A stretch of 64,000 bases of DNA from Cohaesibacter celericrescens (GTDB taxonomy: Bacteria; Pseudomonadota; Alphaproteobacteria; Rhizobiales; Cohaesibacteraceae). Below are positions 51,323-60,386 of the stretch, in pieces. The DNA lies in assembly GCF_002866925.1 (NCBI RefSeq), contig NZ_PKUQ01000009.1, positions 62,001 to 126,000 on the forward strand, read 5' to 3'. Under the pieces are notes generated by a model, which was given only the letters and a program-made list of their open reading frames with translations, had not been told where the DNA came from and made no database searches. Numbering within the stretch: position 1 is the first letter of the stretch; the number at the start of each line of letters is the position of its first letter. The translations under genes and the position numbers were made by a program.

Positions 51323-52699
51323 ATGTTAGGTTTTCTCATCGGCCTCGTCGTCACGGTCATCGTGGCTTGGCTTATTATCAAGAAATATCAACCGCACACC
51401 ATCTTGCTGCTTGCTGGTCTGGTATTGTTGGCTTTGACCCTGTTTGTCACGCCGGAAACATCCATTCTTTTCAAGAAAGCCAAATCGACGGGCCTTTCTT
51501 TCTTTGATATTTTTGATTATGTCCGCGGGTCTCTTGCCTACCGCGCTGCGGGATTAGGTATGATCATTATGGCCGCCGGTGGTTTCGCTAAATATATGGA
51601 CCACATCGGTGCGACAGACGCCATGGTCGATGTGGCGATCCGCCCGCTCAAGCTTCTCAATGCGCCCTATGTGGTGTTGGCACTCGGGTATGCGGTTGGG
51701 CAGTTTCTCAATATCTTCATCCCCAGCGCCGCCGGCCTCGCCATGCTGTTGCTGGTCACCTTCTTTCCCACGCTTGTACGCCTTGGTGTCAGCACTGCCG
51801 CTGCCGCGGCCATGATCGGCACAACCGCTGTGCTTGATTTGGGTCCTGCCTCGGGAGCGTCCAATTTGGCAGCCAAAACGGCGGATCTGGACGTAGCGAT
51901 CTATTTTGCTCAACACCAGTTGCCGGTCGGCTTGTTCGCCATCGCAGTTATCACGGTTCTTACTTATTTTAGCGGTCGGTATTTTGATGGCAAAGCAGGG
52001 CATGTTGCGATCGCAGAAGCGCTTAATGCAGGGCAAGATGACGCGTCTAAAAAGGATCGTGCTCCGGCCTTTTATGCTTTCTTGCCAATGGTGCCCCTTG
52101 CTTTGATCCTGATCTTCTCCAAACTGCTTATCAGTTCGGTAAAACTTAACGTAGTCACCGCGATGTTGATTGGTGCTTTGTTGGGCCTGCTATGTGAAAC
52201 CGTCCGCCACCGTGATGGCAAAAAGGTCACGAAAGGCTTTATGGCCTTCTTTGATGGTATGGGCCGCATGTTTGCCCGCATTGTTTCATTGATCGTCTGT
52301 GCAGAAGTTTTTGCCGCCGGTTTGAAAACCATCGGGATGGTGGAATTCCTGATCAATACTGCCCAAACCTCTGGCTTTGGTGTCACAGCAATGACCATCG
52401 TCATGTGCGCTATGGTAACCGTTGTGGCCGTCATTACAGGGTCTGGCAATGCGGCCTTCTTCTCCTTTGGTCATCTTGCCCCCAATATTGCCGCAAGCTT
52501 TGGTGCCTCTTCGGTGGCCATGCTGCTGCCGATGCAGCTGACCGCAGGCCTTGCTCGCTCCATGTCTCCTGTGGCTGGTGTTATTATTGCGGTGAGCGAC
52601 GCGGGGAATTGTTCGCCCATTGAAATAGTTCGCCGTACGGCTTTGCCGGTCATGGGCGGAATTTTGACGGTCGTTCTGTTCGGAGTCGTCTTCTCCTGA
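51323..52699 (+). CDS. dcuC: C4-dicarboxylate transporter, DcuC family
   Basis: 458 aa, about twelve helices. Conserved motifs include VGQFLNIFIPSAAGLAMLLL, TTAVLDLGPASGASNLAAKT and SGNAAFFSFGHLAPNIAASF. The family exports succinate or exchanges C4-dicarboxylates, mostly under low O2. Start ATG 51323 with GGGAGGAAC 7 nt before. Probably cotranscribed with the hydrolase. Confidence 0.9.
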   Translation: MLGFLIGLVVTVIVAWLIIKKYQPHTILLLAGLVLLALTLFVTPETSILFKKAKSTGLSFFDIFDYVRGSLAYRAAGLGMIIMAAGGFAKYMDHIGATDAMVDVAIRPLKLLNAPYVVLALGYAVGQFLNIFIPSAAGLAMLLLVTFFPTLVRLGVSTAAAAAMIGTTAVLDLGPASGASNLAAKTADLDVAIYFAQHQLPVGLFAIAVITVLTYFSGRYFDGKAGHVAIAEALNAGQDDASKKDRAPAFYAFLPMVPLALILIFSKLLISSVKLNVVTAMLIGALLGLLCETVRHRDGKKVTKGFMAFFDGMGRMFARIVSLIVCAEVFAAGLKTIGMVEFLINTAQTSGFGVTAMTIVMCAMVTVVAVITGSGNAAFFSFGHLAPNIAASFGASSVAMLLPMQLTAGLARSMSPVAGVIIAVSDAGNCSPIEIVRRTALPVMGGILTVVLFGVVFS

Positions 52700-52717
52700 T
52701 CTGCCTATGTTAAAAAT

Positions 52718-52751
52718 GGCAGCGGTGCTTTGTGCTCCGCTGCCTTTCCTT
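52718..52751. terminator. Bidirectional terminator between dcuC and the BMP operon
   Basis: GGCAGCGG (52718-52725) pairs with CCGCTGCC (52737-52744). TTTCCTT follows on the plus strand, and A-rich sequence on the left gives TTTTTA on the minus strand. It serves two convergent units. Confidence 0.8.
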
Positions 52752-52805
52752 GCCAGCCAGAACGTGCCAGAAGCGCACAACATATCCATTTATAAATGAG
52801 ACACC

Positions 52806-53714
52806 CTAATATGGTTGCGATAGTGCACGCGGCGCTGTTTGTCTGCCAACCAATCCTGCCACGGCGAGCAGTGCCAACAGATAAGGCATCATGATCAGCA
52901 GGGCATTTGGTAATATTATGCCCATCGCAGGCAACTGGAACTGGAGGGCCGTTGCACCCCCAAACAACAGGCAAGCGATGATGGTGCGTGACATTTGCCA
53001 ATTGCCGAAGATAACAGCGACAATCGCAAGGTAACCTGCCCCTTTTGTCATGCCCTCTGTGAAGGTATGAATTTCTGCAAGCGACAAAAATGCGCCCCCC
53101 AAGGCGGCCATCATGCCGGTGAACATAATGACGGCATATCTGATTTTATGCACGGATGTGCCCGATTTTGCCACAGCAACAGGATCATCTCCCGTAGCCC
53201 GAATCGCGATGCCAAGGCCTGTGCGGGCCATGATCCAGACAACAACTGCAATAAGTACGAAAACCAGATAAACCAGCCAAGATTGGTTGAAAAGGGGCCC
53301 GACAAAAGGAAGCTGACCCAGCACCGGCAGTGACCAAGCGTCAAAACCGGGGATCATTTCGCGCGAACGAGCCCCAAAAATTTGGCGGTAGCCGAGCGTC
53401 GTTATCCCAAGCGCGAGGATATTGATGCCAATACCGGTAACGATTTGGTTGGCACGCAATGTGTTCGTGAGAAAAGCCTGCAACAGGGCAATTGGCATAA
53501 CAGCAATGACCGCAAATAAAAGTCCAAGCATGGGTGAGCCGGTTTGCACTGCGCCCACAGAACCGGCGAAGGCACCGGTGAGCATCATGCCTTCAACGCT
53601 CATATTAACCACGCCGGCCCGCTCGCTCACCAACTCGCCGGTGGCGGCGAACAACAGCGGGATTGCCAAACGCAAGGTCGAAGATAGGAAGACAATAAAA
53701 AGCTCATAGGTCAT
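52806..53714 (-). CDS. BMP-family (nucleoside-type) ABC transporter permease 2
   Basis: 302 aa, about eight helices. RLAIPLLFAATGELVSERAG near residue 15 and RATGDDPVAVAKSGTSVHKI are the motifs of the NupQ/YufQ-type permease. Start overlaps the stop of the first permease (ATGA). Last gene of the minus-strand importer operon. Confidence 0.9.
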   Translation of the reverse strand: MTYELFIVFLSSTLRLAIPLLFAATGELVSERAGVVNMSVEGMMLTGAFAGSVGAVQTGSPMLGLLFAVIAVMPIALLQAFLTNTLRANQIVTGIGINILALGITTLGYRQIFGARSREMIPGFDAWSLPVLGQLPFVGPLFNQSWLVYLVFVLIAVVVWIMARTGLGIAIRATGDDPVAVAKSGTSVHKIRYAVIMFTGMMAALGGAFLSLAEIHTFTEGMTKGAGYLAIVAVIFGNWQMSRTIIACLLFGGATALQFQLPAMGIILPNALLIMMPYLLALLAVAGLVGRQTAPRALSQPY

Positions 53715-54802
53715 GGGGTCGTCCGTTTATCAAGATAATAGGCAGCACCGGCGATCAATAGAACGATCAGGCCTTGGATGACGCCAACAAGCGAAGAGGG
53801 GACCGTGGCGATCATTTCCATCGAAATGCCGCCAGAGCGCATGAAACCAAACAGAAGTGCCCCCGCGATAACGCCCGGAACAGAACCACGGGCAAGCAAT
53901 CCCACCACAAGACCGTCGAAACCAAAGCCTGATGAAAAGCCCGCCTTCAGCGAATATTGTTCACCCTGCAACATCACCCCGCCAGCCAGTCCTCCAAAAG
54001 CTCCGGCAATAAAAAGAGCCAATGTCAGTGTCAGGCCAACAGAAATTCCCGCGCGCGCTGCAGCCGTGGGGTTGTGACCCACTGAACGGAGCTGGAACCC
54101 AAAGATTGATCGTGACAGCACAAGGGCGGCGATGACTGCCAGCAGCAGCAGGATAGGCAGCCCGTAAGTGACCGGTGAGGCATAGGACCCTGTGAGCAAG
54201 GGAACTTGGGTGGCCATGGGAATGGACGCGGATTCTGGCAATGTGGAGGAGCTGGTCATCGGTTGACGCAATAGATTTTCCGATTGCACGGACCAATACA
54301 GCAGTCCTGTACCAATGAACGAAAGAAGCAAGGTTGAAATTACTTCATTGGTACCCGAGCGGGTTTTAAGGACACCAGCCAAAGCCCCCCAGATGCCGCC
54401 AACAAACGCAGCCCCCACCAGCGGGATAAGAAAGGAAAGGCCAAAAGGCAGATCTGCAATGCCGGGTGTTAGGCAAAGGGCCGTCGCTGCAATGCCGCCA
54501 ACCGCAATCTGTCCTTCGCCCCCCACATTGGTCAGGCCGGCGCGATTGGCTATGACAAACCCAATCCCAACCAATGCCAGTACGACGGCACGATTGAGGG
54601 AGGCCGAAATGGCGTAGGCGTTGCCGAAAGCGCCCTGCCAAAAAGCACCAAGAGCGTTATTGAGCGGCACGCCCATTGCGACGACAACAATCATACCGAA
54701 GGCAAAAGCAAGCAGCACTGCGATCACTGGAACAACGATTCCCTGATGGCTGTTGAGGAACTTGGACACATGTTCGCGTGTGGAAGTGATTATCTGGTTC
54801 AT
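53711..54802 (-). CDS. BMP-family (nucleoside-type) ABC transporter permease 1
   Basis: 363 aa. GLTNVGGEGQIAVGGIAATA and LRSVGHNPTAAARAGISVGL are the NupP/YufP signatures. Start ATG 54802 overlaps the ATPase stop (ATGA). Pairs with the other permease to form the channel. Confidence 0.9.
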   Translation of the reverse strand: MNQIITSTREHVSKFLNSHQGIVVPVIAVLLAFAFGMIVVVAMGVPLNNALGAFWQGAFGNAYAISASLNRAVVLALVGIGFVIANRAGLTNVGGEGQIAVGGIAATALCLTPGIADLPFGLSFLIPLVGAAFVGGIWGALAGVLKTRSGTNEVISTLLLSFIGTGLLYWSVQSENLLRQPMTSSSTLPESASIPMATQVPLLTGSYASPVTYGLPILLLLAVIAALVLSRSIFGFQLRSVGHNPTAAARAGISVGLTLTLALFIAGAFGGLAGGVMLQGEQYSLKAGFSSGFGFDGLVVGLLARGSVPGVIAGALLFGFMRSGGISMEMIATVPSSLVGVIQGLIVLLIAGAAYYLDKRTTP

Positions 54803-56400
54803 GGCAATTGTCCGGACATTAAAGCGCCAATAGCATCTCGATTTTGGGGGCTAGCGCTATGTGTGCCCACAATCTGCCCACGGTAGAATACAATGATCCT
54901 GTCTGCGACGGCGATCAGTTCGTCGAGTTCAGAGGAAATCAACAAGACACCAACACCCGTATCTGCCGCAGCGCGAATGCGTCTATAGACGGCCTCAATT
55001 GCGCCAACATCGAGCCCTCGTGTGGGCTGGGCTGCGAGTAGAAATTTGAGATTAGGCGTCGTCAACTCGCGAGCCAACACTGCTTTTTGCTGGTTGCCAC
55101 CAGAAAGAGAGGCAAACGACGCATGGGGCCCTTGCGTGCGTACGTCATATTGGTCAATAAAATCACTGGCGGTTTGCTGTTGCCTCACTCGGTCAATAAG
55201 GCCGAAGCGGGCAAATTGATGCATACGATTGAGAAAGAGATTGTCTGCAACAGACATCTGGCCGATCGCGCCAACCTGATGTCGATCTTCCGGTACGATG
55301 CCAACACCGGCAGCCGTAATCTTGCGCGCATTGGCATGGGTCAGCTCGGTCTGGCCTACAAACCAACGACCTTCAGTCGCTGTTTCCATGCCTGAAAGAA
55401 TGGCACCCAACTCGCTTTGGCCATTGCCTTCAACCCCCGCGATGCCAACAATCTCTCCGCTTTCGACTGTCAATGTAAGGGCATTGAGGCGTCTTACCCC
55501 GATAGGATCCACAAGTGATAGCCCATCCAGTTGCATGACTTCGCGAGACCCACCCTGCAAAGAGCGTGGGGTGCGTGGCGGCAGGTTTTGAACGCCCAGA
55601 GACGTCTCTGCCCCCGCCATTAACGGAGATTTTTGGATCATCGCACGGACAAGGTCTGGGATTTGTTCCGCGGGTGCATCGGACCGGCGAACAATCTTGC
55701 CCTCACGCAGCACGGTTACCCGATCTGCGATCTGTTTGATTTCAGCCAGTTTGTGCGTAACCATCACAACGGCACAGCCATTATCGGCAACCGTGCGACA
55801 GACCCCGAGCAATGAGTCAATTTCGCCGGGCAACAGCACAGCGGTTGGTTCATCCAGTATCAGCAAGCGTGGCCGCTGCATCAGACATTTGACAATTTCG
55901 ACCCGTTGACGTTGGCCAACCGAGAGGTCGCCTACAATTTCGAATGGGGCCAGCTCCAAGCCAAATTCGGCAGCAAGAGCTGTAATTTTGACGGCTTCTG
56001 CTTTGCGATCGATTTTGCCAAATTGTTGGCCAAGCAACAAATTATCAATGACGGACAATTCGTTGATAAGGCTGAAATGCTGATGCACCATTGCAATATT
56101 GTGTGCCAAGGCAATGCGCGGACCATCGGGTGCATAGGGCGCGTTATCCAACTGCATCTCGCCGGTACTGGGTGCATGTACACCAAATATCAGGTTACAA
56201 AGGGTTGATTTTCCAGCCCCGTTTTCACCAAGCAGGCAATGCACTTCCCCAGCAAAAAACGCGATATCAATGTCTTCAAGAGCAGGGAAATCGCCAAAGC
56301 TTTTGGAGATCCCTCGCATAGAAAACAGTGCCGCATCGTTGGGCGTTGTGCTGCAGGTAGGTGAGGTGGCGTCGACAGCCACCTCCTTTTTATTATACAT
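54799..56400 (-). CDS. BMP-family ABC transporter double ATPase
   Basis: 533 aa tandem ATPase of the NupO/YufO class. First cassette: Walker A LLGENGAGKSTLCNLIFG, signature LSVGQRQRVEIVKCL, Walker B LLILDEPTAVLLP. Second cassette: degenerate Walker A (GVEGNGQSELGAILSG) and signature LSGGNQQKAVLARELT. ATG 56400 overlaps the binding-protein stop (TAATG). An AAAAAGGAGG just inside the gene has no suitable start after it. Confidence 0.92.
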   Translation of the reverse strand: MYNKKEVAVDATSPTCSTTPNDAALFSMRGISKSFGDFPALEDIDIAFFAGEVHCLLGENGAGKSTLCNLIFGVHAPSTGEMQLDNAPYAPDGPRIALAHNIAMVHQHFSLINELSVIDNLLLGQQFGKIDRKAEAVKITALAAEFGLELAPFEIVGDLSVGQRQRVEIVKCLMQRPRLLILDEPTAVLLPGEIDSLLGVCRTVADNGCAVVMVTHKLAEIKQIADRVTVLREGKIVRRSDAPAEQIPDLVRAMIQKSPLMAGAETSLGVQNLPPRTPRSLQGGSREVMQLDGLSLVDPIGVRRLNALTLTVESGEIVGIAGVEGNGQSELGAILSGMETATEGRWFVGQTELTHANARKITAAGVGIVPEDRHQVGAIGQMSVADNLFLNRMHQFARFGLIDRVRQQQTASDFIDQYDVRTQGPHASFASLSGGNQQKAVLARELTTPNLKFLLAAQPTRGLDVGAIEAVYRRIRAAADTGVGVLLISSELDELIAVADRIIVFYRGQIVGTHSASPQNRDAIGALMSGQLP

Positions 56401-57371
56401 TAGCCTTCCAGTACCGAGATTTTGCCGGACTTGATGTCGTCCATGATCGCGTCGAGTTTTTCCATCATACCTGGAGCGGGATCACAAACTGCGATATCGG
56501 ATGCTTCGGCACCCATGGCGAGGCCAAAGGGTTTGTAGCCAGCCACCCATGTTTCGGCAACGGCCTGATCAATCGTGTAGCCTACCTGATAGCCCACACC
56601 CGTAATGGAATAGGCAGGGTAGAGAGGGTCGGTGCCACAATAATTGGTATAGGAGCCAATGATGTGTGTGCCTTTTTCGGTCGCAGCCTGCTCCATGCCA
56701 CGAAGGCCCAGATTGAGAATGTGATAATGAATGTCGGCACCCTGAGCGATTGCTGCCAAGGTTGCTTCCTTGGATTTCGCTACATCGTCAAAATCACCGG
56801 TGTAGCTTTCAATATATTTGATTTCCGGGTTGATATATTTTGCGCCATTGCCAAATTCTTTGCCGGCATTGACGATTGACGGAATTTCCATGCCGCCCAC
56901 GTAAGAGACGGTGCCCGTTTTACTCATCATTGCAGCCGCTGCTCCGGCAACAAAGGCAATTTCAGCCTGTTTAACGTCGTAGCCAGCAACATTTGGCAGT
57001 TCGACACCGGCATTCCCGCCGACAATAGAAAACTTAATGTCAGGGAAGCGCTGAGCAATTTTGAGCACAGCAGCCTGTGTCTGACCACCGACACCAATGA
57101 CCATCGAATTGCCGGATGCAAGCTGTGTCAGTGCTTGCTCCATGTCGCCGTAGGAAATATTCTCGATCATTTGAACTTTGATCTTGTCGCCATATTTTTC
57201 CTGAGCAGCAACGAGACCGTTATAGCTGGATTCCATCCAGCCTTTGTCGGATTTTGAGCCCGGAATAAGAATGCCTACAGTCAACGCTTCTTGAGCCAAA
57301 GCTCCCAAGGGGGATGTCATGAGGAAGGCTGAAAATGCGATGCCTTGAATTATGTTTCGACGACTTACCAT
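56400..57371 (-). CDS. BMP-family substrate-binding protein
   Basis: 323 aa. The N-terminus MVSRRNIIQGIAFSAFLMTS is a signal peptide with a twin-arginine-like start, cleaved near ALAQ. The mature protein has GILIPGSKSDKGWMESSYNG and SIVGGNAGVELPNVAGYDVK, typical of BmpA/Med proteins that bind nucleosides, purines or related ureides. Lacks a lipobox cysteine, so it is a free periplasmic protein. First gene of the importer operon, preceded by a minus-strand sigma-54 promoter. Confidence 0.92.
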   Translation of the reverse strand: MVSRRNIIQGIAFSAFLMTSPLGALAQEALTVGILIPGSKSDKGWMESSYNGLVAAQEKYGDKIKVQMIENISYGDMEQALTQLASGNSMVIGVGGQTQAAVLKIAQRFPDIKFSIVGGNAGVELPNVAGYDVKQAEIAFVAGAAAAMMSKTGTVSYVGGMEIPSIVNAGKEFGNGAKYINPEIKYIESYTGDFDDVAKSKEATLAAIAQGADIHYHILNLGLRGMEQAATEKGTHIIGSYTNYCGTDPLYPAYSITGVGYQVGYTIDQAVAETWVAGYKPFGLAMGAEASDIAVCDPAPGMMEKLDAIMDDIKSGKISVLEG

Positions 57372-57431
57372 GTGTAATTCCTTAATGCTTGACGTGAGAG
57401 AACTGCTTGCGGAACGTTGTGTCGGAAGCTA

Positions 57432-57448
57432 TGCAACGCTCATGCCAA
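57432..57448 (-). promoter_or_regulatory. Sigma-54 promoter for the BMP importer operon
   Basis: On the minus strand the sequence is TTGGCATG-AGCG-TTGCA: GG and GC exactly 10 nt apart, matching the -24/-12 consensus TGGCAC-N5-TTGCA except for one base. Start expected near 57421, about 50 nt before the binding-protein ATG, which has AAGGA 7 nt upstream. Confidence 0.65.
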
Positions 57449-57454
57449 AGAATT

Positions 57455-57514
57455 AAGTCACTGATTTGCATCAATAAAAAAACCATTGCCGCTTCAATAA
57501 GTAAGTAACTGATT
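57455..57514. repeat. Direct repeat in the shared sigma-54 regulatory region
   Basis: AAGTCACTGATT (57455-57466) and AAGTAACTGATT (57503-57514), 11 of 12 identical and 48 bp apart. They lie between the two sigma-54 promoters. Could be sites for the TetR encoded at 59657 or for an enhancer-binding activator. Confidence 0.5.
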
Positions 57515-57605
57515 ATTTATTAGACATTGTTTTTCATATCCACCCAGTTTTTAGGCAGACTTCGTGTTCCGATAAAATTTATGGCGGATTATCAACGAAA
57601 AATGG

Positions 57606-57622
57606 CTGGCACGAGGATTGCA
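57606..57622 (+). promoter_or_regulatory. Sigma-54 promoter for the amidohydrolase operon
   Basis: CTGGCACG-AGGA-TTGCA is a perfect match to the sigma-54 consensus (YTGGCACGrNNNTTGCW), with GG and GC 10 nt apart. Start expected near 57633; the Shine-Dalgarno of the first gene is at 57661. Confidence 0.8.
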
Positions 57623-57675
57623 TTGTTGTTTGGCATGATCGGCTTGGATTGGTTTTTATAAAGGATATGGGCACA

Positions 57676-58464
57676 ATGGATTTGAAAGATACCAAAAGCT
57701 CAGGCGGCACTCTGGGTGTGGGACGCAATACGCAGTGGAGGGCAAATGTCAACAATGTCGATATGACCCTGCCGGATGTTGTTCCGCGCATCGCAACCGT
57801 TAAATCCACCCCGCAAACAGTTACGCTCGATCTTGAACGCACAGCGATTATCGTGATCGACATGCAGAATGACTTCTGTACACAGGACGGCTGGGTTGAT
57901 CACATTGGTGGTGACTATTCTGCCGATCGAAAACCCATCGAACCGCTTCAAAAATTGTTGCCCAAATTGCGACAGAGCAACGTGCCTGTAATTTGGGTTA
58001 ACTGGGGAAACCGTGCTGATCTGATGAATATGCCCCCCAATCAGATCCATCTTTATAAAGCCTCGGGCCAAGGTGTCGGGCTCGGTGATCCTTTACCCTC
58101 CAATGGGGCTCCTGTTTTGCAAAAAGATTCTTGGGCAGCTGCAGTGGTGGACGAGCTCGCACCACAAGATACAGACATCAAAGTTGATAAATACCGGATC
58201 AGCGGTTTCTGGGACACGCCTCTGGATTCAATCCTGCGCAACCTTGGTATACGCACGATCCTCTTTGCCGGGGTCAACACTGATCAATGTGTTTTGCACT
58301 CGCTGACTGATGCCAATTTTTTGGGATACGGATGCATTTTGGTTGAAGATTGCTGCGCGACAAGTTCCCCCGATTTTTGCGCTGAAGCTACGGTGTGGAA
58401 CGTGAAAAAATGCTTCGGGTTTGTTTGCAGTTCTGACGACGTAATAGAAGCGTTGCCCGCCTGA
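57676..58464 (+). CDS. Isochorismatase-family cysteine amidohydrolase (RutB/BiuH-like)
   Basis: 262 aa. The catalytic Asp is in AIIVIDMQNDFCTQDGWVDH, the Lys in VDKYRISGFWDTPLDSILR, and the Cys in AGVNTDQCVLHSLTDANFLG. The last two segments closely follow ureidoacrylate amidohydrolase RutB, and the DMQNDFC start recalls biuret hydrolase. Start at ATG 57676, with AAGGA 10 nt before. Cleaves a C-N amide or ureide, releasing ammonia or carbamate. The first gene behind a perfect sigma-54 promoter, which supports a nitrogen-scavenging role. TGATG overlap with the amidase. Confidence 0.88.
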   Translation: MDLKDTKSSGGTLGVGRNTQWRANVNNVDMTLPDVVPRIATVKSTPQTVTLDLERTAIIVIDMQNDFCTQDGWVDHIGGDYSADRKPIEPLQKLLPKLRQSNVPVIWVNWGNRADLMNMPPNQIHLYKASGQGVGLGDPLPSNGAPVLQKDSWAAAVVDELAPQDTDIKVDKYRISGFWDTPLDSILRNLGIRTILFAGVNTDQCVLHSLTDANFLGYGCILVEDCCATSSPDFCAEATVWNVKKCFGFVCSSDDVIEALPA

Positions 58465-59660
58465 TGGTCGATATGCCCCCCACCAACAATGGTTGCTCAT
58501 ATAACGCTTTTCTGCCGGATTCTGTGGCGACCGTCGCAGCAACGGGCGATGGTGCCTTGCGTTCGTTAGGTTTTGCGGTCAAGGATCTGATCGACGTCGC
58601 TGGCCAAATAACCGGCGGTGGCAATCCTGATTGGCTGGCCGCGCATATGCCCGCTGTGCGACATGCTCCAACTGTGTCTAAGCTTCTGAATGCGGGCGCG
58701 CAGGTTATTGGCAAGACCATCACAGATGAGCTGGCGTTTAGCCTAGAGGGGGCCAACCGGCATTACGGGACGCCACGCAATCCGCGCAATGTCCGATGGC
58801 TGCCAGGAGGATCCTCCAGCGGATCTGCCGTCGCGGTTGCTGCTGGGCTTGCTGATTTTGCGCTCGGCACCGATACAGGGGGCTCGGTGCGCGTGCCAGC
58901 AGCATTCTGCGGCATATTTGGTTTTAGGCCAACGCATGGAGCTGTCAGCCTTGAAGGGGTTCTGCCATTCGCTCCTAGTTATGACACCCTTGGCTGGTTT
59001 GCCCGTGATGCACAGACCTTGCAAGAGGTTGGTTCTGTTTTGCTGCCGCCTCAAAACTCACAGCCAATTACACGGATATGCGCCGCCACTGACCTGCTGT
59101 CACATGTCAAGTCGGGTGTGGCCAGTGACATGGAATGTAGCAGTGCGCGCATTGCAACCCACGCACCTGTCGACATGTTGGATGAATTCAGCCTTCAGGA
59201 TGTTCAGGAGGTCTATGCGATCATCCAGGGATACGACATTAAACGGGCACTGGGAGCGCATCTCTCGGCGATCAAACCCCGTTTTGCGGCAGACATTGCC
59301 GCTCGTTTTGACAGTGCACTCTGCACCGAAGAAGATGCCTACAACGCTGCATGCAAACAACGCACCGCACTTACGCATTATATGGCCAGTATCTGTCCAC
59401 CGGACACGGCATTGATCCTGCCCTGTGTCTCTCAGCGGCACCTGCTACGGATCGCTTCGACCGAAGAGATTGGCCATTTCTATGGCGTCACATTGGGTCT
59501 TACGGCTTTTGCAGGACATTGGGGGGCACCGCAGGTACAAATGGGGGGAGCTGCCAGCGGCGAAGGTGTTGGTGTATCCCTGCTCGGAGCTCCCGGAAGG
59601 GATCGTGCGTTGTTAAATTTGGCGGTAAAACTATCAACGCATTTGGAGGAAATGCAATGA
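58464..59660 (+). CDS. Amidase (amidase-signature family, AMI1-like)
   Basis: 398 aa. The Ser-cisSer-Lys triad is visible: Lys in LGFAVKDLIDVAGQ, Ser in PGGSSSGSAVAVAAG, Ser in GTDTGGSVRVPAAFCGIFGF. The following GAVSLEGVLPFAPSYDTLGW matches the AMI1-type group. Hydrolyses a small amide to acid and ammonia. Both ends overlap neighbours (TGATG, ATGA), so it is tightly coupled to the cysteine hydrolase and the TetR gene. Confidence 0.92.
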   Translation: MVDMPPTNNGCSYNAFLPDSVATVAATGDGALRSLGFAVKDLIDVAGQITGGGNPDWLAAHMPAVRHAPTVSKLLNAGAQVIGKTITDELAFSLEGANRHYGTPRNPRNVRWLPGGSSSGSAVAVAAGLADFALGTDTGGSVRVPAAFCGIFGFRPTHGAVSLEGVLPFAPSYDTLGWFARDAQTLQEVGSVLLPPQNSQPITRICAATDLLSHVKSGVASDMECSSARIATHAPVDMLDEFSLQDVQEVYAIIQGYDIKRALGAHLSAIKPRFAADIAARFDSALCTEEDAYNAACKQRTALTHYMASICPPDTALILPCVSQRHLLRIASTEEIGHFYGVTLGLTAFAGHWGAPQVQMGGAASGEGVGVSLLGAPGRDRALLNLAVKLSTHLEEMQ

Positions 59661-60322
59661 CTGATGGTCGTATTTCGGAGACCAAAACTAAAGTTAAGCA
59701 GACCCGCAACGCTGCGGACACCCGCGATAAAATTTTAAAAGCAGCGCGATATGAGTTTGCTCAACATGGATTTTCCGGCGCACGAACCGAGCGGATCGTA
59801 TCGCGGGCCCATAGCAATCCGCGTATGATCTACCACTATTTCGGAGGCAAGGCCGACCTCTATGTTGCAGTGTTGGAAGAGGCTCTTGGCGAGTTGCGAC
59901 GAGAAGAACTCAAAATCGATGTCGAGCACCTTTCCCCGATTGATGGACTGATGCAGCTGTTTGACTTTATGCATAAGCACTTTGAAGGCAATCGCGACTT
60001 GGTCCGCCTATTGTCAACGGAGAATATCCACAAAGCACGCTATCTTAAAACATCCAAAAGGGTATCTGAGATGTCCTCTCCCGTGCTACAAACAATGGCC
60101 CAATTGCTTACGCGTGGCGCGGCTTCCGGCACGGTCCGTGATGGTATAGATCCACTTCAGGTCTATGTTATGATGGTTGCACTCAATCAGTTTCACCTTT
60201 CCAATGTTTATACGTTATCTGTCATTTTTGAGGAAAATCTCGACGCGACGCACTGGCGTGCAGAGCGCCATGAAGCGGCGACCACAATGATGCGCGCATT
60301 TCTTCAACCTCCAAGTCTCTGA
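59657..60322 (+). CDS. TetR family regulator (RutR-like)
   Basis: 221 aa. HTH KILKAARYEFAQHGFSGART and NPRMIYHYFGGKADLYVAVL, with a RutR-type C-terminal domain (ENIHKARYLKTSKRVSEMSS). Start ATG 59657 with GGAGGAAA upstream, inside the amidase stop; the longer frame to 59351 is an overlap artefact. RutR proteins sense pyrimidines, so a nucleobase or ureide ligand is plausible. Confidence 0.9.
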   Translation: MTDGRISETKTKVKQTRNAADTRDKILKAARYEFAQHGFSGARTERIVSRAHSNPRMIYHYFGGKADLYVAVLEEALGELRREELKIDVEHLSPIDGLMQLFDFMHKHFEGNRDLVRLLSTENIHKARYLKTSKRVSEMSSPVLQTMAQLLTRGAASGTVRDGIDPLQVYVMMVALNQFHLSNVYTLSVIFEENLDATHWRAERHEAATTMMRAFLQPPSL

Positions 60323-60386
60323 AAGTAGGATCTAAAATGTTGCGACTTGACGTTTCTAGAGTCTCCAAATTCTATTCGGTGGCCCT

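Noticed and set aside
56365-56392. Strong AAAAAGGAGG inside the start of the BMP double ATPase gene as evidence for a later start
   Set aside because: No ATG, GTG or TTG at a usable distance in frame; the TAATG-coupled start at 56400 is more plausible.
59351-59656. N-terminal extension of the TetR gene by about 100 codons
   Set aside because: It overlaps the amidase C-terminus in another frame. The ATG at 59657 has a good GGAGGAAA and gives a normal TetR length.
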